From: Rhodoferax mekongensis
Lineage (GTDB): Bacteria > Pseudomonadota > Gammaproteobacteria > Burkholderiales > Burkholderiaceae_C
Length of the DNA stretch: 64,000 bases
Assembly: GCF_032191775.1 (NCBI RefSeq)
Contig: NZ_CP132507.1
Location: 3,621,001-3,685,000 of the forward strand
Direction: 5' to 3'
Under the pieces are notes generated by a model. It worked only from the letters and a program-made list of their open reading frames with translations. It searched no databases and was not told the origin of the DNA. Each line of letters starts with the position of its first letter. Position 1 is the first letter of the stretch. The position numbers were made by a program, and so were the translations under genes. Shown in pieces: positions 34,639 through 43,466 of this stretch.

Positions 34639-35514
34639 ATGCAGTCGCTCTACGACATTCCCGCCCCCGCCAAGCTCAACCTGTTTCTCCATATCGTGGG
34701 CCGCCGCGACGATGGCTACCACCTGCTGCAATCGCCCTTCATGTTGATTGACTGGTGCGACACCCTGCACTTCAGTCAACGCAGCGACGGACAAGTCAGC
34801 CGCGAAGATTTGACCTGGGCCCTGCCGGAAGACGACCTGGTGGTCCGCGCCGCGCGCGCCTTGCAGCAAGCGACCGGCTGCACTGCAGGTGCACATATCG
34901 CCATTCACAAGTCCATCCCCGCCCAAGCCGGCATGGGTGGCGGCTCATCCGATGCGGCATCGACGCTGCTCGCATTGAACCGGCTCTGGAACCTCAAACT
35001 GCCCTTGGAGGCGCTCGCCAAAATCGGCCTGCAACTGGGCGCTGATGTGCCATTCTTTTTGGGCGGGCGCAATGCCTGGGTGGAAGGTATCGGAGAGAAA
35101 CTCACTCCTATAGAGATACCGGTTTCGCGTTGGCTGGTGGTCAAACCGGACGCCGGATTGGAGACGAAAAGAATTTTTTCTGATCCAAACTTGAAACGGG
35201 ACTCAGAGTGCGCTACAATCTATGGCTTCGCTGCACACACTTTCGATAAGACATTGAGTCAAACCCGAAACGACTTGCAGGCCATAGCCCAGACGCTATG
35301 CCCCGAGGTTCATCAAGCCCTTCAGTGGCTGGATTCCAAAGGCTTAAGCGGTCGGATGACGGGTTCAGGAAGCGCAGTTTTTGCGCACCTCAACCAAGAC
35401 ATCAATCTGGATGATGTGCCAAGCAACTTTGAAGTCAAAGTGTGCAGCAGTTTGGATGTTCACCCCCTTCAGGGATGGGCACCCAGCGACGGTTTATCGG
35501 TGGGTAGCGTTTAG
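34639..35514 (+). CDS. ispE: 4-(cytidine 5'-diphospho)-2-C-methyl-D-erythritol kinase
   Basis: A 291-residue GHMP kinase of the MEP isoprenoid pathway. PAPAKLNLFLHIVGRRDDGY at the N-terminus, the ATP motif PAQAGMGGGSSDAAS and the C-terminal MTGSGSAVFA are all present. The ATG at 34639 is chosen because PAPAKLNL should start within the first 10 residues. It follows lolB and precedes tRNA-Gln and prs. Confidence 0.95.
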   Translation: MQSLYDIPAPAKLNLFLHIVGRRDDGYHLLQSPFMLIDWCDTLHFSQRSDGQVSREDLTWALPEDDLVVRAARALQQATGCTAGAHIAIHKSIPAQAGMGGGSSDAASTLLALNRLWNLKLPLEALAKIGLQLGADVPFFLGGRNAWVEGIGEKLTPIEIPVSRWLVVKPDAGLETKRIFSDPNLKRDSECATIYGFAAHTFDKTLSQTRNDLQAIAQTLCPEVHQALQWLDSKGLSGRMTGSGSAVFAHLNQDINLDDVPSNFEVKVCSSLDVHPLQGWAPSDGLSVGSV

Positions 35515-35528
35515 CTATCAACCCGTGT

Positions 35529-35605
35529 AGGGGAGTCGCCAAGTTGGTTAAGGCACTGGATTTTGATTCCAGCATGCGAAGGTTCGAATCCTTCTTCCCC
35601 TGCCA
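35529..35605 (+). tRNA. tRNA-Gln (TTG anticodon)
   Basis: A complete 77-base cloverleaf. The acceptor AGGGGAG/TTCCCCT has the weak A1-U72 pair typical of Gln tRNA; the anticodon loop TTTTGAT carries TTG, the T loop is TTCGAAT, and the discriminator is G with encoded CCA. Located between ispE and prs as in most Burkholderiales. Confidence 0.97.
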
Positions 35606-35684
35606 AATTGCTGTTCGGGCCGGTCCCGATGCAGCATGCGATCTGTGACGAAATAAACCCAATCTCTTCGCTGGACCACCCCAC

Positions 35685-36647
35685 ATGCAGGCATTCACCC
35701 CCCCTGATTTCATGGTTTTCACCGGCAATGCCAACCCCGGCATGGCTGAAGACATTGCCAAGCACCTTGGCATTTCTCTGGGCGCCGCCAGTGTCGGCCG
35801 CTTCTCCGATGGTGAAGTTACCGTCGAGATCAACCAGAACGTGCGTGCCCGTGATGTGTTTGTGGTTCAAAGCACTTGCGCGCCCACCAACGAAAACCTG
35901 ATGGAACTGCTGATCATGGTGGACGCGCTCAAGCGTGCCTCTGCTGAACGTATCAGCGCAGTGATTCCTTACTTTGGGTATGCCCGCCAGGACCGTCGTC
36001 CCCGCTCTGCCCGCGTGCCCATCACTGCCAAAGTGGTAGCGAACATGCTGCAAGCCGTGGGTGTGGACCGCGTGCTGACCATGGATTTGCACGCTGACCA
36101 GATCCAGGGCTTCTTTGATATTCCGGTGGACAACATTTATGCGTCCCCCGTACTGCTGGGCGATTTGCGCCAGAAGAATTACAGCGATTTGATCGTGGTG
36201 TCGCCTGACGTCGGCGGTGTGGTGCGTGCCCGTGCGCTGGCCAAGCAATTGAACTGCGACATGGCCATCATCGACAAGCGTCGCCCCAAGGCCAACGTGT
36301 CTGAAGTCATGCACGTGATCGGCGAAATCGAAGGCCGCAACTGCGTGATCATGGATGACATGATCGACACCGCAGGCACCCTGGTGAAAGCCGCTGAAGT
36401 ATTGAAGGCCCGCGGCGCGAAGAAGGTGTATGCCTATTGCACACACCCCATCTTCTCCGGCCCGGCCATTGAGCGTATCGCCGGTGGCGATGCTCTCGAC
36501 GAAGTCGTGGTGACCAACACCATTCCTTTGAGCGCTGCCGCCGCGCAGTGCAGCAAGATTCGCCAACTCTCCGTGGCCCCGCTGATCGCCGATACGATCC
36601 AGCGTATCGCCAAGGGAGATTCGGTCATGAGTTTGTTTACCGAGTAA
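35685..36647 (+). CDS. prs: Ribose-phosphate pyrophosphokinase
   Basis: A 320-residue PRPP synthase. It has [20 protein letters not shown], the flexible-loop [30 protein letters not shown] and the PRPP-binding [12 protein letters not shown]. It supplies PRPP for nucleotides, His and NAD. An ATG 9 residues later ([10 protein letters not shown]) is possible because the family core begins there. rplY follows after 99 bases. Confidence 0.96.
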   Translation: MQAFTPPDFMVFTGNANPGMAEDIAKHLGISLGAASVGRFSDGEVTVEINQNVRARDVFVVQSTCAPTNENLMELLIMVDALKRASAERISAVIPYFGYARQDRRPRSARVPITAKVVANMLQAVGVDRVLTMDLHADQIQGFFDIPVDNIYASPVLLGDLRQKNYSDLIVVSPDVGGVVRARALAKQLNCDMAIIDKRRPKANVSEVMHVIGEIEGRNCVIMDDMIDTAGTLVKAAEVLKARGAKKVYAYCTHPIFSGPAIERIAGGDALDEVVVTNTIPLSAAAAQCSKIRQLSVAPLIADTIQRIAKGDSVMSLFTE

Positions 36648-36746
36648 TCACCCGGTACAAAAAGCGGACGCTGCAGGTTTCGGCCAGAGGCGTCTTTTAC
36701 TGTCGGAGTCACACTGGTCGCGGTGGACTCTTTTTTGGAGTTAGAT

Positions 36747-37370
36747 ATGAAATTTGTCGCTTTTGAGCGCGCTAAGCAGGGCACGGGTGCGAGCCGCCGT
36801 CTCCGCATTACTGGTCGTACACCTGGCATCGTTTACGGTGGCACCGGCGAACCTCTCTTGATCGAACTGGACCACAACGCTTTGTGGCACGCCCTCAAGA
36901 AAGAAGCTTTCCACTCCACCATCCTGGACATGGAACTGAACGGCAAGGAAAGCAAGGTCCTGTTGCGTGACGTGCAAGTGCACCCCTACAAGCAACTGGT
37001 TCTGCACATCGATTTCCAACGCGTGGAAGCCAACACCAAGCTCAGCATGCGGGTGCCTTTGCACTTCAGCGGTCAGGAAAACTCTCCTGCCGTGAAGACC
37101 GACGCTTGCTTGATCAATCACGTCATCACTGAACTGGAAGTGGCATGCTTGCCTGCAGATCTGCCTGAGTTCATCGCTGTGGACCTGAGCGGCTTGGTGA
37201 AGGGCAAATCCCTGCACGTGAACGATCTGGTTCTGCCCAAGGGCACCGTTGCTGTGACCCACGGCAAACCCAACCCCGTGGTTGTGTCCGTGGTGGCTCC
37301 GGTGGAAGAAGTGGCAGCTCCTGTTGCCGCTCCTGCTGCGGATGCCAAGGGCAAAAAAGGCAAGAAGTAA
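36747..37370 (+). CDS. rplY: 50S ribosomal protein L25/CTC
   Basis: A 207-residue L25 of the long CTC type, with the N-terminal 5S-rRNA-binding domain ([20 protein letters not shown]) and a C-terminal beta domain ending in an Ala/Lys tail ([14 protein letters not shown]). TTGGAG lies 7 bases before the ATG. It shares the prs-rplY-pth neighbourhood and is followed by a very strong terminator. Confidence 0.96.
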   Translation: MKFVAFERAKQGTGASRRLRITGRTPGIVYGGTGEPLLIELDHNALWHALKKEAFHSTILDMELNGKESKVLLRDVQVHPYKQLVLHIDFQRVEANTKLSMRVPLHFSGQENSPAVKTDACLINHVITELEVACLPADLPEFIAVDLSGLVKGKSLHVNDLVLPKGTVAVTHGKPNPVVVSVVAPVEEVAAPVAAPAADAKGKKGKK

Positions 37371-37395
37371 TTCACGCCCAGCGTTGATCGCCTTG

Positions 37396-37424
37396 AAACG
37401 GCCCACTTCGGTGGGCCGTTTTGC
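37396..37424 (+). terminator. Terminator after rplY
   Basis: AAACGGCCCAC-TTCG-GTGGGCCGTTTTG, a perfect stem with a UUCG tetraloop and T-tail. It lies 26 bases after the rplY stop and before pth, so pth needs readthrough or its own promoter. Confidence 0.93.
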
Positions 37425-37470
37425 TTTGCGCCCTCAAGCGCCTGATGTTTTGTAAGCCATAATTTTCCGC

Positions 37471-38154
37471 ATGATCAAACTGTTTGTCGGCCTGGGCAAC
37501 CCCGGCCCCGAGTACGACGGAACCCGTCATAACGCAGGCTTCTGGTGGGTAGATGCACTGGCGCGTGAACTCAAAGTCAACCTGGTGATGGACCGTGGCT
37601 ATCACGGCCTCGTGGCACGCACCACCATCAAGGGCGAAGCCGTCTGGCTGCTGGAACCGCAAACCTTTATGAACCTGTCAGGCAAGTCCGTAGCCGCATT
37701 GGCCCGCTTCTTCAAGATCAAACCGGAAGAAATTCTGGTAGCGCACGACGAGCTCGATGTGGTGCCCGGCGAGGCCAAGCTCAAGTTCGGCGGCAGCCAC
37801 GCTGGCCACAACGGCCTGCGCGACATCCATGCCCAACTGGGCACCGGCGACTACTGGCGACTGCGCCTTGGCGTGGGCCACCCCGGCGTCAAGTCAGAGG
37901 TGGTGCATTGGGTGTTGAAAAAGCCCTCGCTGGACCACCGCATTGCCATCGACCAAAGCATTGACCGATCGCTCAAGGCCTTGCCCCACCTGCTTGCCGG
38001 CGAAATGGACAAAGCCACCATGCTGATCCACACCAGCAAACCACCACGCCCCAAACCCCCTCGCCCGCCTGCGCCAACCGCGGCCGAATCTATCCCATCG
38101 CCCGCATCGGAAGCGCCTTCGGCAGTGACACCACCTTCTCCCCCCGCCGCCTGA
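37471..38154 (+). CDS. pth: Peptidyl-tRNA hydrolase with proline-rich tail
   Basis: A 227-residue Pth. [19 protein letters not shown] (His at ~20 catalytic), PQTFMNLSG, the catalytic Asp in VAHDELD and the [13 protein letters not shown] block are intact. It recycles peptidyl-tRNA dropped from ribosomes. The normal domain ends near residue 190; about 36 further residues are Pro/Ala/Ser-rich ([15 protein letters not shown]) and look disordered. The tail is unusual in length but in frame. Confidence 0.94.
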   Translation: MIKLFVGLGNPGPEYDGTRHNAGFWWVDALARELKVNLVMDRGYHGLVARTTIKGEAVWLLEPQTFMNLSGKSVAALARFFKIKPEEILVAHDELDVVPGEAKLKFGGSHAGHNGLRDIHAQLGTGDYWRLRLGVGHPGVKSEVVHWVLKKPSLDHRIAIDQSIDRSLKALPHLLAGEMDKATMLIHTSKPPRPKPPRPPAPTAAESIPSPASEAPSAVTPPSPPAA

Positions 38155-38184
38155 ACGCCCCACCACCCACTCCGGAGACCAGCC

Positions 38185-38601
38185 ATGCACCAACGTCTAT
38201 TGATTGCTATATCTTTTATAGCTGCTTGCGCACTGTCCACCGGAGCCAGCGGCCAAAAAGTCTATCGCTGTGGCAACACCTACAGCCAGACGCCATGCGG
38301 AGGAGACAAAACCCTGGACACCACCTCCCCCAACGCCACGTCCGCAGCGGCCCGCAGGCAAGCGGTTGACAAAGAGAACAAGCGACAAATGGAAGCGGCC
38401 AAGGCCATGGAAAAAGCCCGGCTGGCGCAAGAGGCTGAAGCCCTGAAGCGCCATCAGGCAGAACTCAAGGCCATCGAGGAAGAAAAAACGAAAGCTGCCA
38501 AAGGTGCCACCGGCGCCGCGGTGAGCACACAAGCACCTCTGAAGAACAAGAAACCGCCCGAATTTTTTACCGCCAAAGAAGCACCGGCGGCCAAGCCCTG
38601 A
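38185..38601 (+). CDS. Exported DUF4124-like protein
   Basis: A 138-residue protein with an N-terminal signal (RLLIAISFIAACALSTG) followed by KVYRCGNTYSQTPCGG, the DUF4124-like motif with two cysteines, and a Lys/Glu/Ala-rich coiled coil. Cleavage may be by signal peptidase I after ASG, or the IAAC may act as a short lipobox. The signal region (residues ~7-22) is encoded by a dispersed repeat copy. Cellular role unknown. Confidence 0.78.
   Translation: MHQRLLIAISFIAACALSTGASGQKVYRCGNTYSQTPCGGDKTLDTTSPNATSAAARRQAVDKENKRQMEAAKAMEKARLAQEAEALKRHQAELKAIEEEKTKAAKGATGAAVSTQAPLKNKKPPEFFTAKEAPAAKP
38203..38252 (+). repeat. Interspersed repeat copy 7, encoding a signal peptide
   Basis: Plus-strand copy: ATTGCTATATCTTTTATAGC, TGCTTGCGCACTGTCC, ACCGGAGCCAGCGG. 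It is read as IAISFIAACALSTGA, in the same frame as the LolB copy. Confidence 0.78.
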
Positions 38602-38626
38602 CACTGGGCAGCGGATCGCACCAAAG

Positions 38627-38890
38627 TCAGGCAGGCTTGCCGGCTGCCGCCTGCAGGCGCAGGTACTTTTGCATCAGCGTTTCCTTGTTTTCCACAAACT
38701 CCGGGTTCACCGGAATGCAGGCCACAGGACAGACTTGCACGCACTGGGGCTCGTCGAAGTGGCCCACACATTCCGTGCACTTGTGCGGATCAATTTCGTA
38801 AATCTGCTCACCCAGATAAATCGCCTCGTTCGGGCATTCGGGTTCACACACATCGCAATTGATGCATTCGTCGGTGATTAACAGTGCCAC
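38627..38890 (-). CDS. YfhL-family 2[4Fe-4S] ferredoxin
   Basis: An 87-residue ferredoxin. The first cluster motif is CINCDVCEPECPNEA, and a second is CTECVGHFDEPQCVQVCPV with the spaced cysteines typical of the Alvin/YfhL group. It carries single electrons at low potential; its partner is unknown. It is the last gene of the minus-strand run M16-M16-rsmD-coaD-usp-fdx, 44 bases after the Usp stop. Confidence 0.93.
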   Translation of the reverse strand: MALLITDECINCDVCEPECPNEAIYLGEQIYEIDPHKCTECVGHFDEPQCVQVCPVACIPVNPEFVENKETLMQKYLRLQAAAGKPA

Positions 38891-38934
38891 AGCAGTACAC
38901 GCTCCATGGCCTGATTATCGCCTGCAGGCCGAGA

Positions 38935-39375
38935 TCACCCTTCCGAAGAGTCGGGCTTGACGATCACCACTGGCACCCCGCTGGCGTGCAGCACTTCGTT
39001 GGACACTGAACCCAACATGGCGCTGCGCAAGCCACTCATGCCGCTCGCGCCCATGATCACCATGTCGCAACCGAAGCGCTCCGAAATCTCAACCAGGGTG
39101 TGGGCCGGATCCCCCTTTGCCACTTCGCACTCGTACTGCAAACCTGCGGCATCCAGTAACGCACGGGCCGGTGCCAAGGCGTCCAGTCCCGCCTGGGCAC
39201 TGATGCGATCGACCGCTTCGGGATCGTGCATGACCAGGAGCTCGTAGAGCGTGGCCGGCTCCTGCACATTGGCCAACACAGCCTCCATGCGCAGGCCGTT
39301 CCCATGCATGCGCAATGCCAGATGCACAGCCCCCATCGACACCTCCGAACCATCTACCGGTAGCAGGACTCGCAT
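38935..39375 (-). CDS. Universal stress protein, UspA family
   Basis: A 146-residue single Usp domain. MRVLLPVDGSEVS at the N-terminus and the ATP-binding GASGMSGLRSAMLGSVS (G-x2-G-x9-G-S/T) are complete, so it is likely an ATP-binding Usp. It lies between coaD and the ferredoxin gene on the same strand. Its specific stress role is not deducible. Confidence 0.92.
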   Translation of the reverse strand: MRVLLPVDGSEVSMGAVHLALRMHGNGLRMEAVLANVQEPATLYELLVMHDPEAVDRISAQAGLDALAPARALLDAAGLQYECEVAKGDPAHTLVEISERFGCDMVIMGASGMSGLRSAMLGSVSNEVLHASGVPVVIVKPDSSEG

Positions 39376-39392
39376 GGTGACCTCCTGAGAAG

Positions 39393-39881
39393 TTAGTTGG
39401 AAAGTTTTTCCATCAGGCGGGTGTGCACTACGGGCGCAACGAAAGAGCCCACATCGCCCTTCAGGGTCGCAATTTCCCGGACCAGCGTACTCGAAATAAA
39501 CTGAAAACGCGAATCCGGTGTGAGAAACACGGTTTCCACCTCGGGCGCCAAGGCCTTGTTCATGCCGGCCAGCTGCGCTTCGTAGTCAAAATCGGTGACC
39601 GAGCGCACGCCGCGCACCATCGCGCGGGCCCCGTGCGCCACCGCAAAATCACGCACCAACCCGGTGAAGCTTTCGACCTGCACATTGTCGATGGGCTGAA
39701 ACACTTCACGCACCATCTCCAACCGCTCATCCAGGCTGAACATGGTTTTCTTGTGGTGCGCCGCAGCCACCGCCACAATCACCGTGCCAAACATCCGGGA
39801 CGAGCGGCGTATCAAATCCTGGTGCCCCAAGGTGATGGGATCAAAGGTTCCGGGGAATACGGCAATGACAGCTTGGGGCAT
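39393..39881 (-). CDS. coaD: Phosphopantetheine adenylyltransferase
   Basis: A 162-residue nucleotidyltransferase making dephospho-CoA. FPGTFDPITLGHQDLI carries the T/HxGH motif (TLGH), with GVRSVTDFDYE and the C-terminal ISSTLVREIA ATP loop. Length matches the family. It is preceded by rsmD by 40 bases, a classic pairing. Confidence 0.96.
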   Translation of the reverse strand: MPQAVIAVFPGTFDPITLGHQDLIRRSSRMFGTVIVAVAAAHHKKTMFSLDERLEMVREVFQPIDNVQVESFTGLVRDFAVAHGARAMVRGVRSVTDFDYEAQLAGMNKALAPEVETVFLTPDSRFQFISSTLVREIATLKGDVGSFVAPVVHTRLMEKLSN

Positions 39882-39921
39882 GGCGGAGGGGTTTCAAAAG
39901 CCGGTGAGGCGTTGACGGAAA

Positions 39922-40551
39922 TTATGCAGGCGCGTGCTTGAGCAGGTGCGCATGCACCGCACCGGCCTTGAGGTGGCGGTGAACACTGAGCCCCACAGCA
40001 CTCAGGGTGTCATCGGTGTAGGCAGTGGGCGCCTCCAGATACACCCAGCCCTCAGGCGCCAACGCACGGGCGCAAGCGCCCAACGCAGGTTCAAACAGCG
40101 GCGCGTCAAAGGGCGGGTCGATGAAAATCACATCCAGGCTGCCCGGTGCCGCCTGGCGGATCGCGGCCACCCCGTCCCCGCGCTGCACGTGCAGCGCAGT
40201 CGCCCCCAGTTGGGCCTGGGTTTTCTTGAGCTGCTCGATCAGGGCGCCGTCCTGCTCAATGATGAGCACGTCTTTCGCGCCACGGGACGCGGCCTCGAAA
40301 CCCAAGGCGCCGGTGCCCGCAAAAGCGTCCAGGCACCGCAGGCCGGTCATGTCCTGCCCCAGCCAGTTGAACACGGTTTCGCGCACCCGGTCCGGCGTGG
40401 GGCGCAGGCCGGGCTTGTCGGCTACTTTGAGTTTGGTGCGCTTCCACAGCCCGCCGATGATCCGGATTTCGCGGCTCTGGCCGGCGCGGGGCCGCGCGGG
40501 GCGCTTGGGCGCAGCTGCAGCGCTGCGTGAAGAGGTGGCTTTGGCGTTCAT
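39922..40551 (-). CDS. rsmD: 16S rRNA (guanine-966-N2)-methyltransferase
   Basis: A 209-residue SAM-dependent methyltransferase. IRIIGGLWKRTKL, RPTPDRVRETVFNWL and LDAFAGTGALGFEA (SAM motif), plus the catalytic IDPPF, are typical. About 25 basic, Ala-rich residues precede the domain. It follows the M16 peptidase pair by 28 bases and precedes coaD. Confidence 0.94.
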   Translation of the reverse strand: MNAKATSSRSAAAAPKRPARPRAGQSREIRIIGGLWKRTKLKVADKPGLRPTPDRVRETVFNWLGQDMTGLRCLDAFAGTGALGFEAASRGAKDVLIIEQDGALIEQLKKTQAQLGATALHVQRGDGVAAIRQAAPGSLDVIFIDPPFDAPLFEPALGACARALAPEGWVYLEAPTAYTDDTLSAVGLSVHRHLKAGAVHAHLLKHAPA

Positions 40552-40579
40552 GCAAGGAGCTTAACTGAATGCACCACCC

Positions 40580-41932
40580 TCAACGGCTTGGCTCAGGCGC
40601 CCCCAGCACTACCGTCGCCATGCGGTTCGGCTGCAATGTGCGGGCCATGGCCGCACGGACATCAGCCACCGTAAGGCGCTCGACCTGCTGCGTCCAAGTG
40701 TCCAGATAGTCCAGCGGCAGGCCGTTCCAGGCGATGTTGGCCACGTTGTCGAGCAGCTTCTTGTTGCTGTCGATGCGCAGGGCAAATCCGCCGATCAGGT
40801 TGTCTTTGGCAGCTTGCAGCTCTTTTTCAGTCGGCCCCTCTTCCACGAACTTGGTCACCACCTCGCGCACCAAAGTCAGTGCTTGCTCCGCCTGGTCAGG
40901 CCGCGTTTGGAGGCCGATGGTGAAGGCACCTGCATGCATGCCGGGCGCAAAGTAGCTGTACACGCTATAGGTGAGCCCCCGCTTCTCGCGCACCTCTTCA
41001 GTCAGGCGGGCGGTAAAGCCGCCACCGCCCAGGATGTGGTTGCCCACCGTGAGCGCAAAGAAATCCGGGTCATTGCGTTTGAAGCCCGGCTGTCCCACCA
41101 GCACATGCGCCTGGGCCGATGCAAACGGAATGCGTACCTCGCTCGCGGCCGTCAGCGCAGCCACCTCGGGCACTGCCGGCTGCGCCGTGCAGCCGCCTTG
41201 CGGCAGGCGGGCCAGCAGCTTGGCTACCAGTGCATCCGCCTGCGCACGGTTGAGCGCACCCACGATGCTGACCTGTGCCGCGCAGGCGCGCAGGACCTTG
41301 GCGTGCAAGGCACGCAGGTCTTCCACATTCGTCCGCAACAGGCTGGCTTCGGTCGTCTCGCGGCCATAGGGGTGGCTGCCGTACACGGCCTGGCTGAACG
41401 CACGCGCGGCCAGTGTGGCGGGGCGGGTGTTGGCTTCCTTCAGGCTGGCAATCATCTTGGGGCGGTCACGCAGCCAAGGGGCTTCGGGGAACGATGGCTC
41501 GCCCAACTGGCGGGCGGCCAGCGCTACGGCTTTGTCCAACAAGTCCGGGTAGGTCAGGGAGCGCAGGCCAAAGCTCATGCGGTCGGCACTCGCGCTGCCG
41601 CCGAAAGACGCGCCCAAGTCCGCCCAGGCTTCGCTGAGCTGGTGCTCGTCCAGCGCAGGGCCGGCACCGCTGGCGCGCACGCCGTTCGCGGTGCTGGCAG
41701 CCATCAGGTTGGCCAGGCCGGGCTTGTCGATAGGGTCGCGGCGGGCGCCGGCATCCAGATCGATCTGCACATCCACCATCGGAATGGCAGGGCTCTCAAC
41801 GAGGTAGATACGCACACCACTGGGCTGCATCCAGTGCTGGATGGGAATGCCCGCCCACACGGAATGCATGCCAAACAAGGCGCTAGCGCACACCAATAGT
41901 GCGCGAGCAGCTATGAATTTAGGAGTAATCAT
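40580..41932 (-). CDS. M16-family peptidase homolog, zinc site lost
   Basis: A 450-residue exported M16 protein. The signal peptide (KFIAARALLVCASALFG, cleavage near VWA) is partly encoded by a dispersed repeat. The HxxEH zinc motif is absent at the expected place (GLANLM), while the C-terminal RGLTYSVYSYF substrate-binding motif remains. It resembles the non-catalytic partner of two-subunit M16 proteases. The active partner is encoded 24 bases upstream. Residues 1-18 come from the repeat. Confidence 0.88.
   Translation of the reverse strand: MITPKFIAARALLVCASALFGMHSVWAGIPIQHWMQPSGVRIYLVESPAIPMVDVQIDLDAGARRDPIDKPGLANLMAASTANGVRASGAGPALDEHQLSEAWADLGASFGGSASADRMSFGLRSLTYPDLLDKAVALAARQLGEPSFPEAPWLRDRPKMIASLKEANTRPATLAARAFSQAVYGSHPYGRETTEASLLRTNVEDLRALHAKVLRACAAQVSIVGALNRAQADALVAKLLARLPQGGCTAQPAVPEVAALTAASEVRIPFASAQAHVLVGQPGFKRNDPDFFALTVGNHILGGGGFTARLTEEVREKRGLTYSVYSYFAPGMHAGAFTIGLQTRPDQAEQALTLVREVVTKFVEEGPTEKELQAAKDNLIGGFALRIDSNKKLLDNVANIAWNGLPLDYLDTWTQQVERLTVADVRAAMARTLQPNRMATVVLGAPEPSR
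41879..41930 (-). repeat. Interspersed repeat copy 8, encoding a signal peptide
   Basis: Minus-strand copy: ATTACTCCTAAATTCATAGC, TGCTCGCGCACTATTGG, TGTGCGCTAGCGCC. It begins 2 bases after the ATG and reads KFIAARALLVCASA, the F-I-A frame used in the other two signal-peptide copies. Confidence 0.78.
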
Positions 41933-41956
41933 GGAGTCAATGGCTGGAAGCGCTGT

Positions 41957-43438
41957 TCAATGGCGAAGGCCTACCGCGGGGACGCGGGGCTTGCGGGTGC
42001 TGTCCACCGGCTGCGGCAGCAAGGTGGCGACGGTCAGGGCGTCATCCCCAAAGTACTTGGCGGCTACCGCCTGCACCTGCGCGGCTGTCACTCTGCGCAA
42101 GCGCTCCAGCAGCAGCTGGTCCGCGCCCAAGGGGAAGCCATTGATCCAGCTCACACCCAGCAGGCGGGCCTGATTGAACACACTGTCTTGCTTGTAGACC
42201 TCGCCCGCTACCCAGCGGTTTTTGACGCGGGTGAGTTCAGCCTCGGTCACACCGTCTTTGGCGACCAGCGCCACTTGGGCGCGCAATGCAGCCTCCACCT
42301 CGGTGGCCGTTTTGCCTACGGCTGGTATGCCATACAGCGTAAAGAGCTGCGGGCCGCGGGCGGTGAGCCCGTAGTACGCGCCAGCTTCATCCGCCACAGG
42401 TTTGTCCGACAGCGTCAGCGCGCGCGGCAGCCGGGCACCGTCGTAGCCGGAAAGGACTGCCGACAGCACCGTGAGCGCCAGAGCATCCTCGCTGGTCGCA
42501 TCGGTGGAAGCTGCCGCCGTGGCAGGCAAACCGGCAGGTTGGAGGCCCGGCACCTTGAAGGCGAGTGCCACATAGGCCTGTTCAGCGGGCGCCTTGAAGT
42601 CCAAGCGGCGCATCCCGGTTTGCTCGGGCTCAGTGCGCGGCTTGCGCTGCGGCAGGGCGTGCACCGGCAGGGTGCCGTAATACCTTTCTGCCAGCACGCG
42701 AACGGCGTCCACATCCACATCTCCGGCCACGATCACGGCAGCATTGGTGGGCGTGTACCAGCGGCGGTAGAAGGCGCGGGCGTCGTCCGCGGTCATGCTC
42801 TCCAGGTCGCTCATCCAGCCCACGATGGGGCGGCGGTAGGGGTCGGCCTGGTAGATCACCGCGTCCATGGCCTCGTGCAGACGGGCATGAGGCTTGTCTT
42901 CGGTGCGCAGGCGGCGTTCTTCTTTCACCACCTCCAGCTCTTTGGCAAACACTTCATCCGTCCAAGTGTTGTTGGCAAAGCGGTCAGCCTCCAGGCGCAT
43001 CACGTCTTCGAGCTTGGCTGAAGGAATCTGCTGTAAGTAACCGGTGTAGTCCTTGCTGGTGAATGCATTTTCGCGGCCACCCAGCGCGGCGACCTTGCGC
43101 GAGAAATCGCCAGCCTTCACCGTAGGCGTGCCTTTGAACATCATGTGCTCCAACAGGTGAGCCACGCCGCTGGTGCCGTCCACCTCGTCCATGGAGCCCA
43201 CGCGCACCCACACCATGTGCACTGCAGTAGGGGCACGTCGGTCGGGCTTGACGATGAGCGTCATCCCATTCTTCAGGGTGAACTGCTGCGCCAGCGTGGC
43301 GGCCGGCGTGGTTTGCACCTCAGCGGCCGAGGCTGTCAGGGGCAGTAGAAGACAAGGAATGGTGAGGGATGCGGCCAGCGCGAACGTGGAAACCGGGGCG
43401 GCCCAGCGGGCGCCCGACAGGTGAAATGGGTGTTTCAT
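41957..43438 (-). CDS. M16-family zinc peptidase, active subunit
   Basis: A 493-residue exported metallopeptidase. The signal peptide ends near TASAAEV, the inverted zinc motif is HLLEHMMF, and the downstream Glu lies in the KELEVVKEERR region. ENAFTSKDYTGY and the R/Y segment are present. The ATG at 43438 puts the signal at the N-terminus; an earlier in-frame ATG adds ~10 residues with no function. It is paired with the zinc-less homolog downstream and divergent from ftsY, with 28 bases between starts. Confidence 0.9.
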   Translation of the reverse strand: MKHPFHLSGARWAAPVSTFALAASLTIPCLLLPLTASAAEVQTTPAATLAQQFTLKNGMTLIVKPDRRAPTAVHMVWVRVGSMDEVDGTSGVAHLLEHMMFKGTPTVKAGDFSRKVAALGGRENAFTSKDYTGYLQQIPSAKLEDVMRLEADRFANNTWTDEVFAKELEVVKEERRLRTEDKPHARLHEAMDAVIYQADPYRRPIVGWMSDLESMTADDARAFYRRWYTPTNAAVIVAGDVDVDAVRVLAERYYGTLPVHALPQRKPRTEPEQTGMRRLDFKAPAEQAYVALAFKVPGLQPAGLPATAAASTDATSEDALALTVLSAVLSGYDGARLPRALTLSDKPVADEAGAYYGLTARGPQLFTLYGIPAVGKTATEVEAALRAQVALVAKDGVTEAELTRVKNRWVAGEVYKQDSVFNQARLLGVSWINGFPLGADQLLLERLRRVTAAQVQAVAAKYFGDDALTVATLLPQPVDSTRKPRVPAVGLRH

Positions 43439-43466
43439 AGAATGCTGTGATTCTAGAAACACCCTC

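Noticed and set aside
36667..36694. Hairpin between prs and rplY
   Set aside because: The stem is only GACGC/GCGTC with a long unpaired interior; too weak to call a terminator or leader.
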